NCBI RefSeq assembly: GCF_019139535.1
Contig: NZ_CP077073.1
Span: 2,508,501 to 2,572,500, forward strand
Reading direction: 5' to 3'
Source of the DNA: Pseudomonas muyukensis
GTDB taxonomy: Bacteria > Pseudomonadota > Gammaproteobacteria > Pseudomonadales > Pseudomonadaceae
DNA: 64,000 nt
Of this stretch, positions 1 to 8,291 are shown one piece after another. Position 1 is the stretch's first letter. Each line of letters opens with the position of its first letter. Position numbers and translations under genes: made by a program. Below the pieces are notes generated by a model, which did no database searches, had not been told where the DNA came from, and saw nothing but the letters and a program-made list of their open reading frames with translations.

Positions 1-45
1 ATCGTTTTCTCCGACGACAAGGGCAAGCTCGCGCCGGCGCGCTGA
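1..45 (+). CDS. 3' end of an unidentified gene (truncated by the window)
   Basis: Fourteen codons in frame 1 end at a TGA (43-45) and the frame is open to the window edge. The C-terminus reads IVFSDDKGKLAPAR. This is too short to assign a family. A hairpin about 65 bases downstream could end its transcript. The call rests only on the open frame and the codon composition of the last codons. Confidence 0.35.
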   Translation: MVFSDDKGKLAPAR

Positions 46-442
46 GCCTTGGTGCGCGCGCAGCCTTGCCAGGCGGTGTGCGTTCAAGGGGCGCTTGAAT
101 TCGAGATTGCCGGGCTGCAATGCAGCCCCGGCAAGTCTGCGTGCAGCGCCAAATCTCACCACCTTGAACGGGTTGCTGCTCAAGGTGCGAGCCTGCATCT
201 GCCTGGGATGAGCGTCAGGCAGACGGGGCCAGGCCAACATCCTCCTTCCTGCGGCTAGGCGCGCGACAGCCAAGCTCACGCACGCTGCGGGGGAAACCCG
301 CCAGCCAGGCACTCGCTTCTGCCTCTAGCGTGGCGGTTTGTCGCCATGCCCGCAGCGCTTCGCCCCAGCAACAGGGGCCCAAACCGGTTGGCACGTTCTT
401 CGCTATCGCCCCCGCGTCAACACCCACAACCGGAAACATCCA
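46..442. other. Intergenic region, about 400 bases
   Basis: I see no convincing gene here. The one open frame at 49-258 lacks a ribosome site and resembles no family I know. A palindrome at 109-133 (GCCGGGCTGCA / TGCAGCCCCGGC) is terminator-like but lacks a T-tract. The rest should hold the promoter of the downstream mqo-like gene; I could not pick -35/-10 boxes with confidence. Confidence 0.4.
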
Positions 443-2011
443 ATGAAGAAGTTCCTGCTGACGCTCCTGTGCCTGGGCGTCATCGGTTGCTCCAAGCCCG
501 CCGTCCCGGAAAAAACCGTCGATGTCCTGCTGATCGGCGGCGGTATCATGAGCGCCAGCCTCGGCACCTACCTCACCGAGCTGGAACCTGCGTGGAAGAT
601 CGCCGTCTACGAGCGCCTGGATCAGGTCGCAGAGGAAAGCTCCAATGCCTGGAACAACGCTGGCACCGGTCATTCGGCTTTCTGCGAGCTGAACTACACC
701 AGGCTCGCCGAGGACGGCAGCATCGATATCAGCCAGGCCGTCAAGGTCAATGAACAGTTCGAGGTGTCCAAGCAGTTCTGGGCCTACCAGGTCGAGCAGG
801 GCGTGTTGAGCAATCCGCCTTCGTTCATCAACAACGTGCCGCACCTGAGCTTTGTCTGGGGCGATGCGAACATCGCCTTTCTGCACCAGCGGGTCGCGGC
901 GCTGCAGCACAGTTCGCTGTTTCGCGGCATGGAAATTACCGAGGACCACGAGCAGATCCGCAAGTGGGCACCGTTGGTGATCGAAGGCCGTGATCCAGGG
1001 CAGCGGGTCGCGGCCACGCGGATGGCCATAGGCACCGACGTCAATTTCGGCGAGATCACCCGCCAGCTGTTCGCCTCGATGACCCGCAACCCCAACGTCA
1101 AGCTGCACCTGGGCCATGAAGTGCGTGATATCACGCGCAACGACGATGGCAGCTGGAACGTGATGGTGGCGGACCTGGCCAATGCTGGCCGCGAAGCGCC
1201 AGTGAAGGCGCGTTTCGTTTTCATCGGTGCCGGTGGCGGTACCCTCAAGCTGCTGCACAAGTCTGGTATCCCCGAAGCCGAGGGTTATGCCGGCCTCCCG
1301 GTCGGTGGCCAGTTCCTGATGACCGACAACCCGGACCTGGTGGCCCGGCACCAGGCCAAGCTGTACGGCAAGGCGCCGGTCGGCGCACCGCCGATGTCGG
1401 TGCCGCACCTCGACACGCGGCTGATCGATGGCAGGCAAGTGCTGTTGTTCGGCCCGTTCGCGAGTTTCACCACCCAGTACCTCAAGCAGGGTTCGCTGCT
1501 GGACATGTTCGCCGCGCTGACCGCCGACAACATCAGCCCGCTGCTGCATGCCGGCCTCGATAATGCCGACCTCGGCACCTTCCTGGTGGACCAGTCGCTG
1601 CTCAGTTTCGATGAGCGCATGGCGGTGCTGCGCGAGTACTTCCCCAACGCCAAGGGCGAGGACTGGAAACTGCTGCAGGCCGGCCAGCGCGTCCAGGTGA
1701 TCAGGAGCGACCCCGTGCACGGGGGAGTGCTGCAGTTCGGTACCGAGGTGGTGGTCGCGCAGGATGGCAGCATCGCCGCGCTGCTGGGCGCGTCCCCTGG
1801 CGCCTCGACGGCCGCGCCGATCATGCTCGGGGTGCTGGAGAAGGCCTTCAAGGAGCGTATCAATACCCCGGCCTGGCAGGCCAAGCTCAAGGAAATCCTG
1901 CCCAGCTACGGCCAGGAGCTGGGCGGCGACCTCGAGTGGGTCAACAAGACCCGTGAATGGAGCAGCGCGCGGCTGCAGCTGGTGCACGTGCCGGTGCTGC
2001 CGGAAGTTTGA
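443..2011 (+). CDS. mqo: Malate:quinone oxidoreductase (FAD-dependent), with a lipoprotein-like N-terminus
   Basis: Oxidises L-malate to oxaloacetate and passes the electrons to the membrane quinone pool, a TCA-cycle step. The 522-residue product has the N-terminal FAD-binding glycine motif typical of Mqo ([16 protein letters not shown], about residues 29-44), the family segment [16 protein letters not shown] and a conserved C-terminal [14 protein letters not shown] stretch. Length fits the family (about 500-550). The ATG at 443 is preferred because it opens a canonical signal: [16 protein letters not shown], a charged start, a hydrophobic core and a lipobox VIGC with Cys16. An upstream in-frame ATG at 338 would bury this signal. 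Mqo is normally a peripheral protein on the cytoplasmic face, so a lipoprotein signal is odd. The family is certain; the location is open. Confidence 0.93.
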   Translation: MKKFLLTLLCLGVIGCSKPAVPEKTVDVLLIGGGIMSASLGTYLTELEPAWKIAVYERLDQVAEESSNAWNNAGTGHSAFCELNYTRLAEDGSIDISQAVKVNEQFEVSKQFWAYQVEQGVLSNPPSFINNVPHLSFVWGDANIAFLHQRVAALQHSSLFRGMEITEDHEQIRKWAPLVIEGRDPGQRVAATRMAIGTDVNFGEITRQLFASMTRNPNVKLHLGHEVRDITRNDDGSWNVMVADLANAGREAPVKARFVFIGAGGGTLKLLHKSGIPEAEGYAGLPVGGQFLMTDNPDLVARHQAKLYGKAPVGAPPMSVPHLDTRLIDGRQVLLFGPFASFTTQYLKQGSLLDMFAALTADNISPLLHAGLDNADLGTFLVDQSLLSFDERMAVLREYFPNAKGEDWKLLQAGQRVQVIRSDPVHGGVLQFGTEVVVAQDGSIAALLGASPGASTAAPIMLGVLEKAFKERINTPAWQAKLKEILPSYGQELGGDLEWVNKTREWSSARLQLVHVPVLPEV

Positions 2012-2047
2012 TGCCCTAGGCGCCGGCCTTGCTTTAGCGCAGGCAGC

Positions 2048-2074
2048 AAAAAGCCCGCGCGAGGCGGGCTTTTT
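2048..2074. terminator. Bidirectional rho-independent terminator
   Basis: Perfect 11-bp stem AAAAAGCCCGC / GCGGGCTTTTT with a 5-base loop. It carries a T-tract on the + strand and an A-tract that becomes a T-tract on the minus strand. It can end mqo (+) and the tRNA-Pro transcript (-), which converge here. Confidence 0.9.
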
Positions 2075-2082
2075 GTCGGATG

Positions 2083-2159
2083 TGGTCGGAGAGACAGGAT
2101 TCGAACCTGCGGCCTTCTCGTCCCGAACGAGACGCGCTACCTGGCTGCGCTACACTCCG
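2083..2159 (-). tRNA. tRNA-Pro (anticodon CGG)
   Basis: Read on the minus strand, the 77-nt cloverleaf starts CGGAGTGTAGCGCAG, has the anticodon stem-loop TCTCG-TTCGGGA-CGAGA with anticodon CGG (reads CCG, proline), the T-arm GGTTCGAATCC and an encoded CCA. The first base is C, as in bacterial tRNA-Pro. The acceptor stem has one apparent U-U mismatch at the sixth pair. A promoter fits directly upstream. Confidence 0.95.
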
Positions 2160-2168
2160 ATGTCCGAA

Positions 2169-2197
2169 ATGCTACTGCATCGATTTTTTCAACGCAA
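2169..2197 (-). promoter_or_regulatory. Probable sigma-70 promoter of tRNA-Pro
   Basis: On the minus strand TTGCGT (2197-2192) and TAGCAT (2174-2169) are separated by 17 bases. This places transcription start a few bases before the mature tRNA 5' end at 2159. Confidence 0.6.
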
Positions 2198-2241
2198 CCC
2201 CTTGTTGCAAAAAGGAGTTGCGCTGAAAAACAGGGGCTGGA

Positions 2242-2463
2242 TCACAGCTCCTTGACGGTACGGATCTGGTCCTTGTTGATGCGCGCGCGCTTGCCGTCGA
2301 GCTGCTCGAATTCGTAGAAACCGGAGTCGTCATCGTACTTCGGCGTGTCCACCGCCTGGATTTCGCGACCGTCGTTCAGGGTGATGACGGTAGGCGAGGC
2401 GCAGCCGGCGAGGGCGCCCAGGCCCAGGGCAAGCAGGAAGGCGGGAAGGGTCCGTTGGATCAT
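2242..2463 (-). CDS. YgdI/YgdR-family small lipoprotein
   Basis: A 73-residue protein beginning MIQRTLPAFLLALG with lipobox LAGC, so it is probably diacylated and held in the membrane. The mature part (SPTVITLNDGREIQAVDTPK, then YEFEQLDGKRARINKDQIRTVKEL) matches the DUF903 YgdI/YgdR pattern, a small SH3-like beta-barrel of unknown function. The start at 2463 is chosen over an in-frame ATG six codons upstream because GGAG stands just before it and the signal begins there. It stands alone between the tRNA and the moaB promoter region. Confidence 0.85.
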   Translation of the reverse strand: MIQRTLPAFLLALGLGALAGCASPTVITLNDGREIQAVDTPKYDDDSGFYEFEQLDGKRARINKDQIRTVKEL

Positions 2464-2639
2464 CGTGTTTCTCCAGTGCAATGGTGCTAGATGACATTAA
2501 GACGCAGGGCGTCCACGCAAGTTCCTTGCAAAGTGCAGCATAGCGCCATCGCCGGGGCATTGACCAAGAACAAGGTCGCGTTCGTTGCCGCTGGCCTGTG
2601 ATATAACAGCGCACATTCCCCTCCCGCGTGACGGACCCC

Positions 2640-3179
2640 ATGAAAGCCAAGGCTGATACCCCCTTCGTGCCGCTGAACATCGCCGTGCTCACGGTCAGCG
2701 ATACCCGTACCTTCGACACCGACACCTCCGGCCAACTGTTCGTCGACCGCCTGAGCGCTGCGGGCCACCGCCTGGCGGCGCGGGTGCTGCTCAAGGACGA
2801 CCTGTACAAGATCCGCGCCCAGGTCGCCACCTGGATCGCCGACGAGCAGGTGCAAGTGGTGCTGATCACCGGCGGCACCGGCTTCACCGGCCGCGACAGC
2901 ACCCCGGAGGCCGTGGCCTGCCTGCTGGACAAGCAGGTCGAGGGCTTCGGCGAGCTGTTCCGGCAGATCTCGGTGGCCGACATCGGCACCTCCACTGTGC
3001 AGTCCCGCGCCCTGGCCGGCCTGGCCAACGGCACGTTGGTCTGCTGCCTGCCGGGCTCGACCAACGCCGTGCGCACCGGTTGGGATGGCATCCTCGCCGA
3101 GCAGTTGGATGCCCGCCACCGGCCGTGCAACTTCGTCCCCCACCTGAAGCAGGCAGCGGCCTGCGACAGCCGTGGTTGA
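2640..3179 (+). CDS. moaB: Molybdenum cofactor biosynthesis protein MoaB
   Basis: MoaB/MogA-family protein, thought to adenylylate molybdopterin before molybdate insertion. The 179 residues contain the family signatures LNIAVLTVSDTRT near the N-terminus, ITGGTGFTGRDSTPEA (about residues 79-94) and the late PGSTNAVR segment. The ATG at 2640 is preferred; a GTG at 2628 in the same frame would add four residues, and neither has a strong ribosome site. The stop overlaps the GTG start of moeA by 8 bases, so the two are translationally coupled. Both act in late molybdenum cofactor assembly in the cytoplasm. Confidence 0.92.
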   Translation: MKAKADTPFVPLNIAVLTVSDTRTFDTDTSGQLFVDRLSAAGHRLAARVLLKDDLYKIRAQVATWIADEQVQVVLITGGTGFTGRDSTPEAVACLLDKQVEGFGELFRQISVADIGTSTVQSRALAGLANGTLVCCLPGSTNAVRTGWDGILAEQLDARHRPCNFVPHLKQAAACDSRG

Positions 3180-4389
3180 GGTGGCCCCGGCGCGGCCATT
3201 GATGCCGCTGGAAGAGGCCCTCGAACGCTTGCTGGCGCTGGCCGAGGCGGCACCTATCACGGCGACCGAGCGCGTGGTCCTGGGCGCTGCCGAAGGCCGA
3301 GTGCTGGCCTGCGATCTGCTTGCCGGGCTCGATTTGCCGCCTTGGCCCAACAGTGCCATGGATGGCTATGCCCTGCGCCTGGCTGACTGGCAGGGCGAGC
3401 CGCTGGCAGTGACCCAGCGCATCTTCGCCGGTCATGCGCCACAGCCGCTGCAACCAGGCACCTGCGCGCGGATCTTCACCGGGGCGCCGTTGCCTGAGGG
3501 CGCCGATTGCGTCGAGATGCAGGAAAACGCCGAGGTGCTCGAGGACGGTCGGGTGCGCTTTGTCGAGCCACTGACCCTGGGCCAGAACGTGCGCCCCAAG
3601 GGCCAGGAAACCCGTGTCGGCGAGTTGGTGATCGCTGCCGGCACGCGCCTGGGCCCGATCCAGCTCGGGTTGGCAGCAACCTTGGGCTTCGCTGAACTGG
3701 AAGTGGTGCGCCGGCCGCGGGTGGCGGTGCTGTCGACCGGTGACGAGCTGGTCGAGCCTGGCTTGCCGCTTGGCCCGGGGCAGATCTACAACAGCAACCG
3801 GCGCCTGCTGGTCAGCTGGTTGCAGCGCCTGGGTTGCGAAGTGCTGGACGCCGGTATCCTGCCGGACGACCTCGAGCGTACCCGGCACTGCCTGGGTGGC
3901 CTGGGCGATGTCGACCTGATCCTCTCCACCGGTGGCGTCTCGGTGGGCGAAGCCGATTACCTCGGCCTGGCCCTGCGCGAAGCTGGCGAGCTGGCGCTGT
4001 GGAAGCTGGCGATCAAGCCGGGCAAGCCGTTGACCTTTGGCCACTACCAGGGCGTGCCGGTGATCGGCCTGCCGGGCAATCCTGCCTCGACCCTGGTGAC
4101 CTTTGGTTTGCTGGCGCGCCCCTACCTGCTGCGCCGGCAAGGCGTGAGCAAGGTCGCGCCGCTGTGCTTCAGTGTGCCGGCGGGGTTTGACTGGCCAAGG
4201 CCGGGCAGCCGTCGCGAGTACCTGCGCGCGCGCATCGAGGACGGCCAGGTGCGCATCTACAAGAACCAGAGCTCCGGGGTGCTGCGCAGCGCGGCCTGGG
4301 CCGATGGGGTGGTGGAAGTACGTGAAGGCAGCACGCCGCGCCAGGGCGAGCTGGTGACGTTCATTCCGTTCAGCGAGCTACTTGGCTAG
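3172..4389 (+). CDS. moeA: Molybdopterin molybdenumtransferase MoeA
   Basis: Inserts molybdate into adenylylated molybdopterin, the last step of Mo cofactor synthesis. The 405-residue product shows the MoeA landmarks in order: NSAMDGYALR (about residue 60), the RIFTGAPLPEGAD segment, AVLSTGDELV, GQIYNSNRRLL, LILSTGGVSVGEADYL, KLAIKPGKPLTFG and the GLPGNPAS loop near residue 300. The GTG at 3172 overlaps the end of moaB; an ATG at 3202 is a possible shorter start, and the start is not settled by a ribosome site. The 3' end runs 12 bases into the convergent glycosyltransferase gene. Confidence 0.94.
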   Translation: MVEVAPARPLMPLEEALERLLALAEAAPITATERVVLGAAEGRVLACDLLAGLDLPPWPNSAMDGYALRLADWQGEPLAVTQRIFAGHAPQPLQPGTCARIFTGAPLPEGADCVEMQENAEVLEDGRVRFVEPLTLGQNVRPKGQETRVGELVIAAGTRLGPIQLGLAATLGFAELEVVRRPRVAVLSTGDELVEPGLPLGPGQIYNSNRRLLVSWLQRLGCEVLDAGILPDDLERTRHCLGGLGDVDLILSTGGVSVGEADYLGLALREAGELALWKLAIKPGKPLTFGHYQGVPVIGLPGNPASTLVTFGLLARPYLLRRQGVSKVAPLCFSVPAGFDWPRPGSRREYLRARIEDGQVRIYKNQSSGVLRSAAWADGVVEVREGSTPRQGELVTFIPFSELLG

Positions 4390-5613
4390 CACGCCACCCA
4401 GGGGGCTGTTGCCTGCGGGGACCAGCTGGGTCAGGCGCATGTGCACGTTTTCCAGTTGCTGGGCGGCGACGCTCCAGTCATGGCGTTGGCGCACGAATGC
4501 CCGACCGGCCTCGCCGAGCTGGCTCATGCGCGCGGGCTGATTGAGCAGTTGCGTGATCAGCAGCGCCAGTTGGCCGCCATCGTCGCTGCCCAGGTAGTGC
4601 TCGCCAGGGGTCGCCGTCAGCCCTGAGACGCCCTTGCCGGTGGTGATCACCGGCAACCCTGCGGCCATGGCTTCGAGGATCTTCACCTTGGAGCCGCCAG
4701 CATGGCGCAATGGCGCGAAAAACAGCGCCGAGCGCCGCTGCAGCTCGCGCAGGTCGGGGCGATAACCCACCCACTCGATGCGCGGGTCGTTCCAGTGCAG
4801 CTTCCAGCTGGCCGGCAGGGCGTGTCCGGCAATGGCCAGGCGTACTGCAGGGTTGCTCATCCACACCTGGGGCAGGATGTCTTCCAACGCCCATTCGATG
4901 GCCTCCAGGTTGGCGCCGTATTCAAAGTTGCCGACGAACAGCAGGCGCTGGCTGTGAAGGGCCGGGTTCACGCCCTGGTAGTGGTCGCAATCCACGCCGT
5001 TGACCACCACGTTCACCGAGCGACCGCTGATCTGGCTGATCAGCTCGGCGTCATGGCCGCTGACTGCCACCACCTCGCTGGGCTGGCGCAGTACCCGTTG
5101 CTCCCAGCGCCGGTAGCGCCAGCGATCGAAGGCATTGAGCGGGCGCAGCCACAGGGGCAGGCGGTCGTGGCAGGCCGCGCCCATGACCGACTCCAGGTAG
5201 TGCTCGCTGAGCATGTAGGGCAGGCCGCGGGCCTGCAGGGCCTTCTCGAATGGCTGGAAGCTGTAGCTGTGCTCGATCTGGATCACGTCCCAGGGTTCGT
5301 CCAGCAGTTGCTCGAAGCGGTGTCGCAGGCAGGGCGCCAGGCCGTTGATGATGGCGCGCATGGGGTAGTCGATGATCGGCGAGGCCAGCAGGTTGAGCGG
5401 GCTGTGCAGTGCCCGCCGGGGCAGCACGATCAAGCGTTCGACCCAGGGCTCCAGGGCCTCGCGCGCCGCTTCGCCCAAGGGGACTTTGGACTGCACCAGC
5501 AAGGTGATCCGGTGACCGTGCTGGGCCAAGGTGCGCAGCAGGTGATATTGCCGGGTCTTGCTGCCGCTGGTGGTTGGCCAGGGCAGGTAGGGCAGGGTCC
5601 AGAGTATGCGCAT
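4378..5613 (-). CDS. GT-B glycosyltransferase (GT4-like)
   Basis: A 411-residue glycosyltransferase of the GT-B fold. The N-terminus MRILWTLPYLPWPTTSGSKTRQY is the usual acceptor-domain opening, and the C-terminal donor domain has the group-1 pattern LRHAGGSKVKILEAMAAGLPVITT near residue 320, with the Glu that contacts the nucleotide sugar. The ATG at 5613 has GAGGA upstream; the longer open frame to 5670 adds an unlikely leader. It lies 63 bases downstream of the AlgA-like gene in the same direction, suggesting one operon in which GDP-mannose made by the first enzyme is used by the second. Donor and acceptor cannot be read from sequence. Confidence 0.83.
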   Translation of the reverse strand: MRILWTLPYLPWPTTSGSKTRQYHLLRTLAQHGHRITLLVQSKVPLGEAAREALEPWVERLIVLPRRALHSPLNLLASPIIDYPMRAIINGLAPCLRHRFEQLLDEPWDVIQIEHSYSFQPFEKALQARGLPYMLSEHYLESVMGAACHDRLPLWLRPLNAFDRWRYRRWEQRVLRQPSEVVAVSGHDAELISQISGRSVNVVVNGVDCDHYQGVNPALHSQRLLFVGNFEYGANLEAIEWALEDILPQVWMSNPAVRLAIAGHALPASWKLHWNDPRIEWVGYRPDLRELQRRSALFFAPLRHAGGSKVKILEAMAAGLPVITTGKGVSGLTATPGEHYLGSDDGGQLALLITQLLNQPARMSQLGEAGRAFVRQRHDWSVAAQQLENVHMRLTQLVPAGNSPLGGVLAK

Positions 5614-5676
5614 AAGCCGGAATCCTCGCGGTTGGCCGGTTGTCGGCCCTGGATGGCAAGACGCGCCCACTGGCCG

Positions 5677-7131
5677 TCACCCGAGGGCGGCGGCCGGGGC
5701 GCGTCCATAGATATCAGTAAAGCGTACGATGTCGTCTTCGCCCAGGTACTCGCCGCTCTGCACTTCGATCATCACCAGGTCGATCACCCCGGGGTTGGTC
5801 AGGCGATGACTGCGGCCGGGCTTGATGAAGGTGGACTCGTTGGTGTCGAGCAGGAACTCCTCCTCGCCGTTGGTCACGCAGGCCATGCCGCTGACCACGA
5901 TCCAGTGCTCGCTGCGGTGGTGATGCATCTGCAACGACAAGGATTCGCCGGGGCGCACCATGATGCGCTTGATCTTGAACCGTGGCCCTTCCTCGAGCAC
6001 CGTGAACAGGCCCCAGGGACGGGTCACGGTACGGTGCAGGCGATAGGCATCATGGCCCTGGCGCTTGAGTTGCTGGGCGATCAGCTTGACCTCCTGGCTG
6101 CGCGCGGCGTCGGCGATCAGCAGCGCGTCGGGGGTGTCGATGACGATCAGGTTGTCCAGGCCCACGGCGCCGACCAGGCGCCGGGGCGCGTCGATGTAGC
6201 AGTTGCTGACGTCGTGCAGCACGGCTTCGCCGTTGCACTGGTTGCCTTGCTCGTCGGCCGGGCGCAGCTCGCGTACCGCTTCCCAGCTGCCGATGTCGCG
6301 CCAGCCGATGTCGCAGGGCACCACGGCCACTTGGCTGGAGCGCTCCATCAGCGCGTAGTCGATGGACAGGTCGGGGGCCTGGGCGAAGTGCTCGGCGTCC
6401 AGCTCCACCTGCAGGTCGCCAGCGCCGGCCTTGACCTGGCTGGCCTGCAGGCATTGGCCCACCTTGAGCACTACCTCGGGCGCGTGGGCCTGCAGTTCGG
6501 CCAGCAGGGTGCCGACGCGCAGGCAGAACATGCCGGCATTCCACAGGTGTCGGCCATCCTTCAGATAGCCCAGTGCCGTGTCTGCGTCGGGTTTTTCGAC
6601 GAAGCGGGCAACCCGATAGGCCTGCTCGTCGAGCGGCTGGCCCTGTTCGATGTAGCCAAAGCCGGTCTCGGCGCGGGTCGGCAGCAGGCCGAAGGTGGTC
6701 AGCCAGCCCTGGCAGGCCAGTTGGCGGGCGTGTGCGACGGCCTGGTGGAAGGCGTCCTGGTCCTGCACTAGGTGATCGGCGGGCAGCACCAGCAGCAGGC
6801 TGTCCTCGCCGTACAGGCGGGCACAGTGCAGGGCCGCCGCGGCGATGGCTGGGGCGGTGTTGCGGCCGAAGGGTTCGAGGATGAAGTCCAGCGCCAGGCC
6901 CTGGGTGCCAAGCTGGCGATATTCGTCCTGAGTGCGGAAGTAGCTTTCGCGGTTGGTCACCGTGAGCAGGCGTTCCACGCCAGGCAGGGCGCGGGCCCGG
7001 CTGAAGGTTTTCTGCAGCAGGCTGATGCCGTCGGGCAAGCGCATGAACGGCTTGGGCATGGCCTCGCGGGACACCGGCCACAATCGGGTGCCGGCACCGC
7101 CAGCGATGATGCAGGGGATCAGGACGCTCAT
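5677..7131 (-). CDS. Bifunctional mannose-1-phosphate guanylyltransferase / mannose-6-phosphate isomerase (AlgA/WbpW type)
   Basis: Makes GDP-mannose for polysaccharide synthesis. The 484-residue type II enzyme has the nucleotidyltransferase signature IIAGGAGTRLWPVSRE with the MPKPF lysine at the N-terminus, FVEKPD near residue 165, and a C-terminal cupin isomerase domain with the metal-binding QMHHHRSEHWIVVSG (about residues 410-424). The ATG at 7131 has GAGG eight bases upstream; a GTG two codons earlier (7137) is possible. Paralogues include algA, wbpW, pslB and cpsB; none of the alginate, psl or LPS clusters is nearby, so I give no symbol. Only one glycosyltransferase follows it. Confidence 0.92.
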   Translation of the reverse strand: MSVLIPCIIAGGAGTRLWPVSREAMPKPFMRLPDGISLLQKTFSRARALPGVERLLTVTNRESYFRTQDEYRQLGTQGLALDFILEPFGRNTAPAIAAAALHCARLYGEDSLLLVLPADHLVQDQDAFHQAVAHARQLACQGWLTTFGLLPTRAETGFGYIEQGQPLDEQAYRVARFVEKPDADTALGYLKDGRHLWNAGMFCLRVGTLLAELQAHAPEVVLKVGQCLQASQVKAGAGDLQVELDAEHFAQAPDLSIDYALMERSSQVAVVPCDIGWRDIGSWEAVRELRPADEQGNQCNGEAVLHDVSNCYIDAPRRLVGAVGLDNLIVIDTPDALLIADAARSQEVKLIAQQLKRQGHDAYRLHRTVTRPWGLFTVLEEGPRFKIKRIMVRPGESLSLQMHHHRSEHWIVVSGMACVTNGEEEFLLDTNESTFIKPGRSHRLTNPGVIDLVMIEVQSGEYLGEDDIVRFTDIYGRAPAAALG

Positions 7132-7209
7132 AGTCACAGCCTCGAATCAGGGCGCTGTCGCACAGCGCAAAAACAAGGGAATCACGACCTGTCAGGTATC
7201 CGATGACAG

Positions 7210-7229
7210 AAAGTCAATAAAATGACTTT
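7210..7229. repeat. Short inverted repeat upstream of the AlgA-like operon
   Basis: AAAGTCA-ATAAAA-TGACTTT: perfect 7-bp arms, 6-base spacer, in an AT-rich patch 79-98 bases upstream of the AlgA-like start. It could be an operator or part of the promoter region. No known regulator is assigned. Confidence 0.4.
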
Positions 7230-7403
7230 TGCGAGCAGCATCGTCCATGAAGGCCAAATATTTGTCGAATGATGCACCTGTGGCCGCGACCTTTCAATGG
7301 TGGCTGTAGGAATTCGCGCTGTTGGGTGTGGGGTGTGGAGCAATCTGCATGCTTGAGTTGTCGAGATTGCGGTAGGGCTTTTCAATCAACAGGGAGCACG
7401 ACG

Positions 7404-8291
7404 ATGCAGCATTCCAAGGCACTGCTGATCCTGCACGGCAAGCAGGCCGGCAACGACGAGGTGCGCCTGGCGGTGGGCCAGTTGCGCGAGCGAGGCTGGA
7501 CCCTGGACGTGCGCCTGACCTGGGAGGCCGGTGATGCCCAGCGCCTGGTCGAGGAGGCCTTGGCCGCCGGTTACGCTCACCTGGTGGCCGGTGGTGGCGA
7601 CGGTACCTTGCGCGATGTCGCCGAAGCCATGGGGCAGGCGGCGACCCAGGCCAGCCTGGTGTTGTTGCCGCTGGGCACGGCCAATGACTTCGCCAAGGCC
7701 GCCGGCGTGCCGCTGACGCCACAGGCGGCGCTGGACTTGCTGGAGCAGCCGGCGCAGGCCATCGACCTGGGGCGGGTGGGTGACCAGTTGTTCCTGAACA
7801 TGGCCACTGGCGGCTTCGGCAGCCAGGTGACGGCCAATACCTCGGAAGACCTGAAGAAGGTCTTGGGCGCGGCGGCCTATCTGTTCACTGGCCTGTCACG
7901 CTTCAGCGAACTGCAAGCCGCCGCGGTGGAGCTGCAAGGGCCGGATTTCCACTGGCAGGGGGAGTTGCTGGCGTTGGGTATCGGTAACGGCCGGCAGGCC
8001 GGAGGCGGTCATGTGCTGTGCCCGCAGGCCAAGGCCGATGATGGCTTGCTGGATATCGGCATCCTGCCGGCGCCGCAAGAGATGGCCGCTGCGCTGCGTG
8101 ACCTGCTGGCCGGCGATGGCCTGTTCGTGCGGGCGCGGCTGCCATGGGTGGAGATCAAGAGCGCCCAGGGCCTGGACATCAACCTCGATGGCGAGCCCTT
8201 GCAGGCCGACAGCCTGCGCTTCGAGGCGGTGCCCCGCGCCTTGCGCGTGCACCTGCCGGCGGACTCGCCGCTGCTCAGTCGTCGAGGCTGA
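7404..8291 (+). CDS. yegS: YegS-like lipid kinase (diacylglycerol kinase catalytic domain)
   Basis: Soluble kinase of the DAGK_cat fold expected to phosphorylate a membrane lipid; E. coli YegS acts on phosphatidylglycerol in vitro. The 295 residues open with KALLILHGKQAGNDEVR, followed by the nucleotide-binding GGGDGTLRDVAEAM (about residues 63-76) and LPLGTANDFAKAAGVP, both diagnostic. AGGGAG lies 7 bases before the ATG at 7404; longer in-frame starts upstream lack a ribosome site. It is monocistronic and its last 17 bases overlap the convergent response regulator gene. Confidence 0.92.
   Translation: MQHSKALLILHGKQAGNDEVRLAVGQLRERGWTLDVRLTWEAGDAQRLVEEALAAGYAHLVAGGGDGTLRDVAEAMGQAATQASLVLLPLGTANDFAKAAGVPLTPQAALDLLEQPAQAIDLGRVGDQLFLNMATGGFGSQVTANTSEDLKKVLGAAAYLFTGLSRFSELQAAAVELQGPDFHWQGELLALGIGNGRQAGGGHVLCPQAKADDGLLDIGILPAPQEMAAALRDLLAGDGLFVRARLPWVEIKSAQGLDINLDGEPLQADSLRFEAVPRALRVHLPADSPLLSRRG

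Noticed and set aside
49..258. A 69-codon open frame at the left end
   Set aside because: No ribosome site, atypical composition for this genome and an internal hairpin; no family recognised.
2083..2159. tRNA-Pro as an integration site
   Set aside because: No direct repeat of the tRNA 3' end was seen nearby and no integrase is present; the flanking genes are ordinary chromosomal genes.
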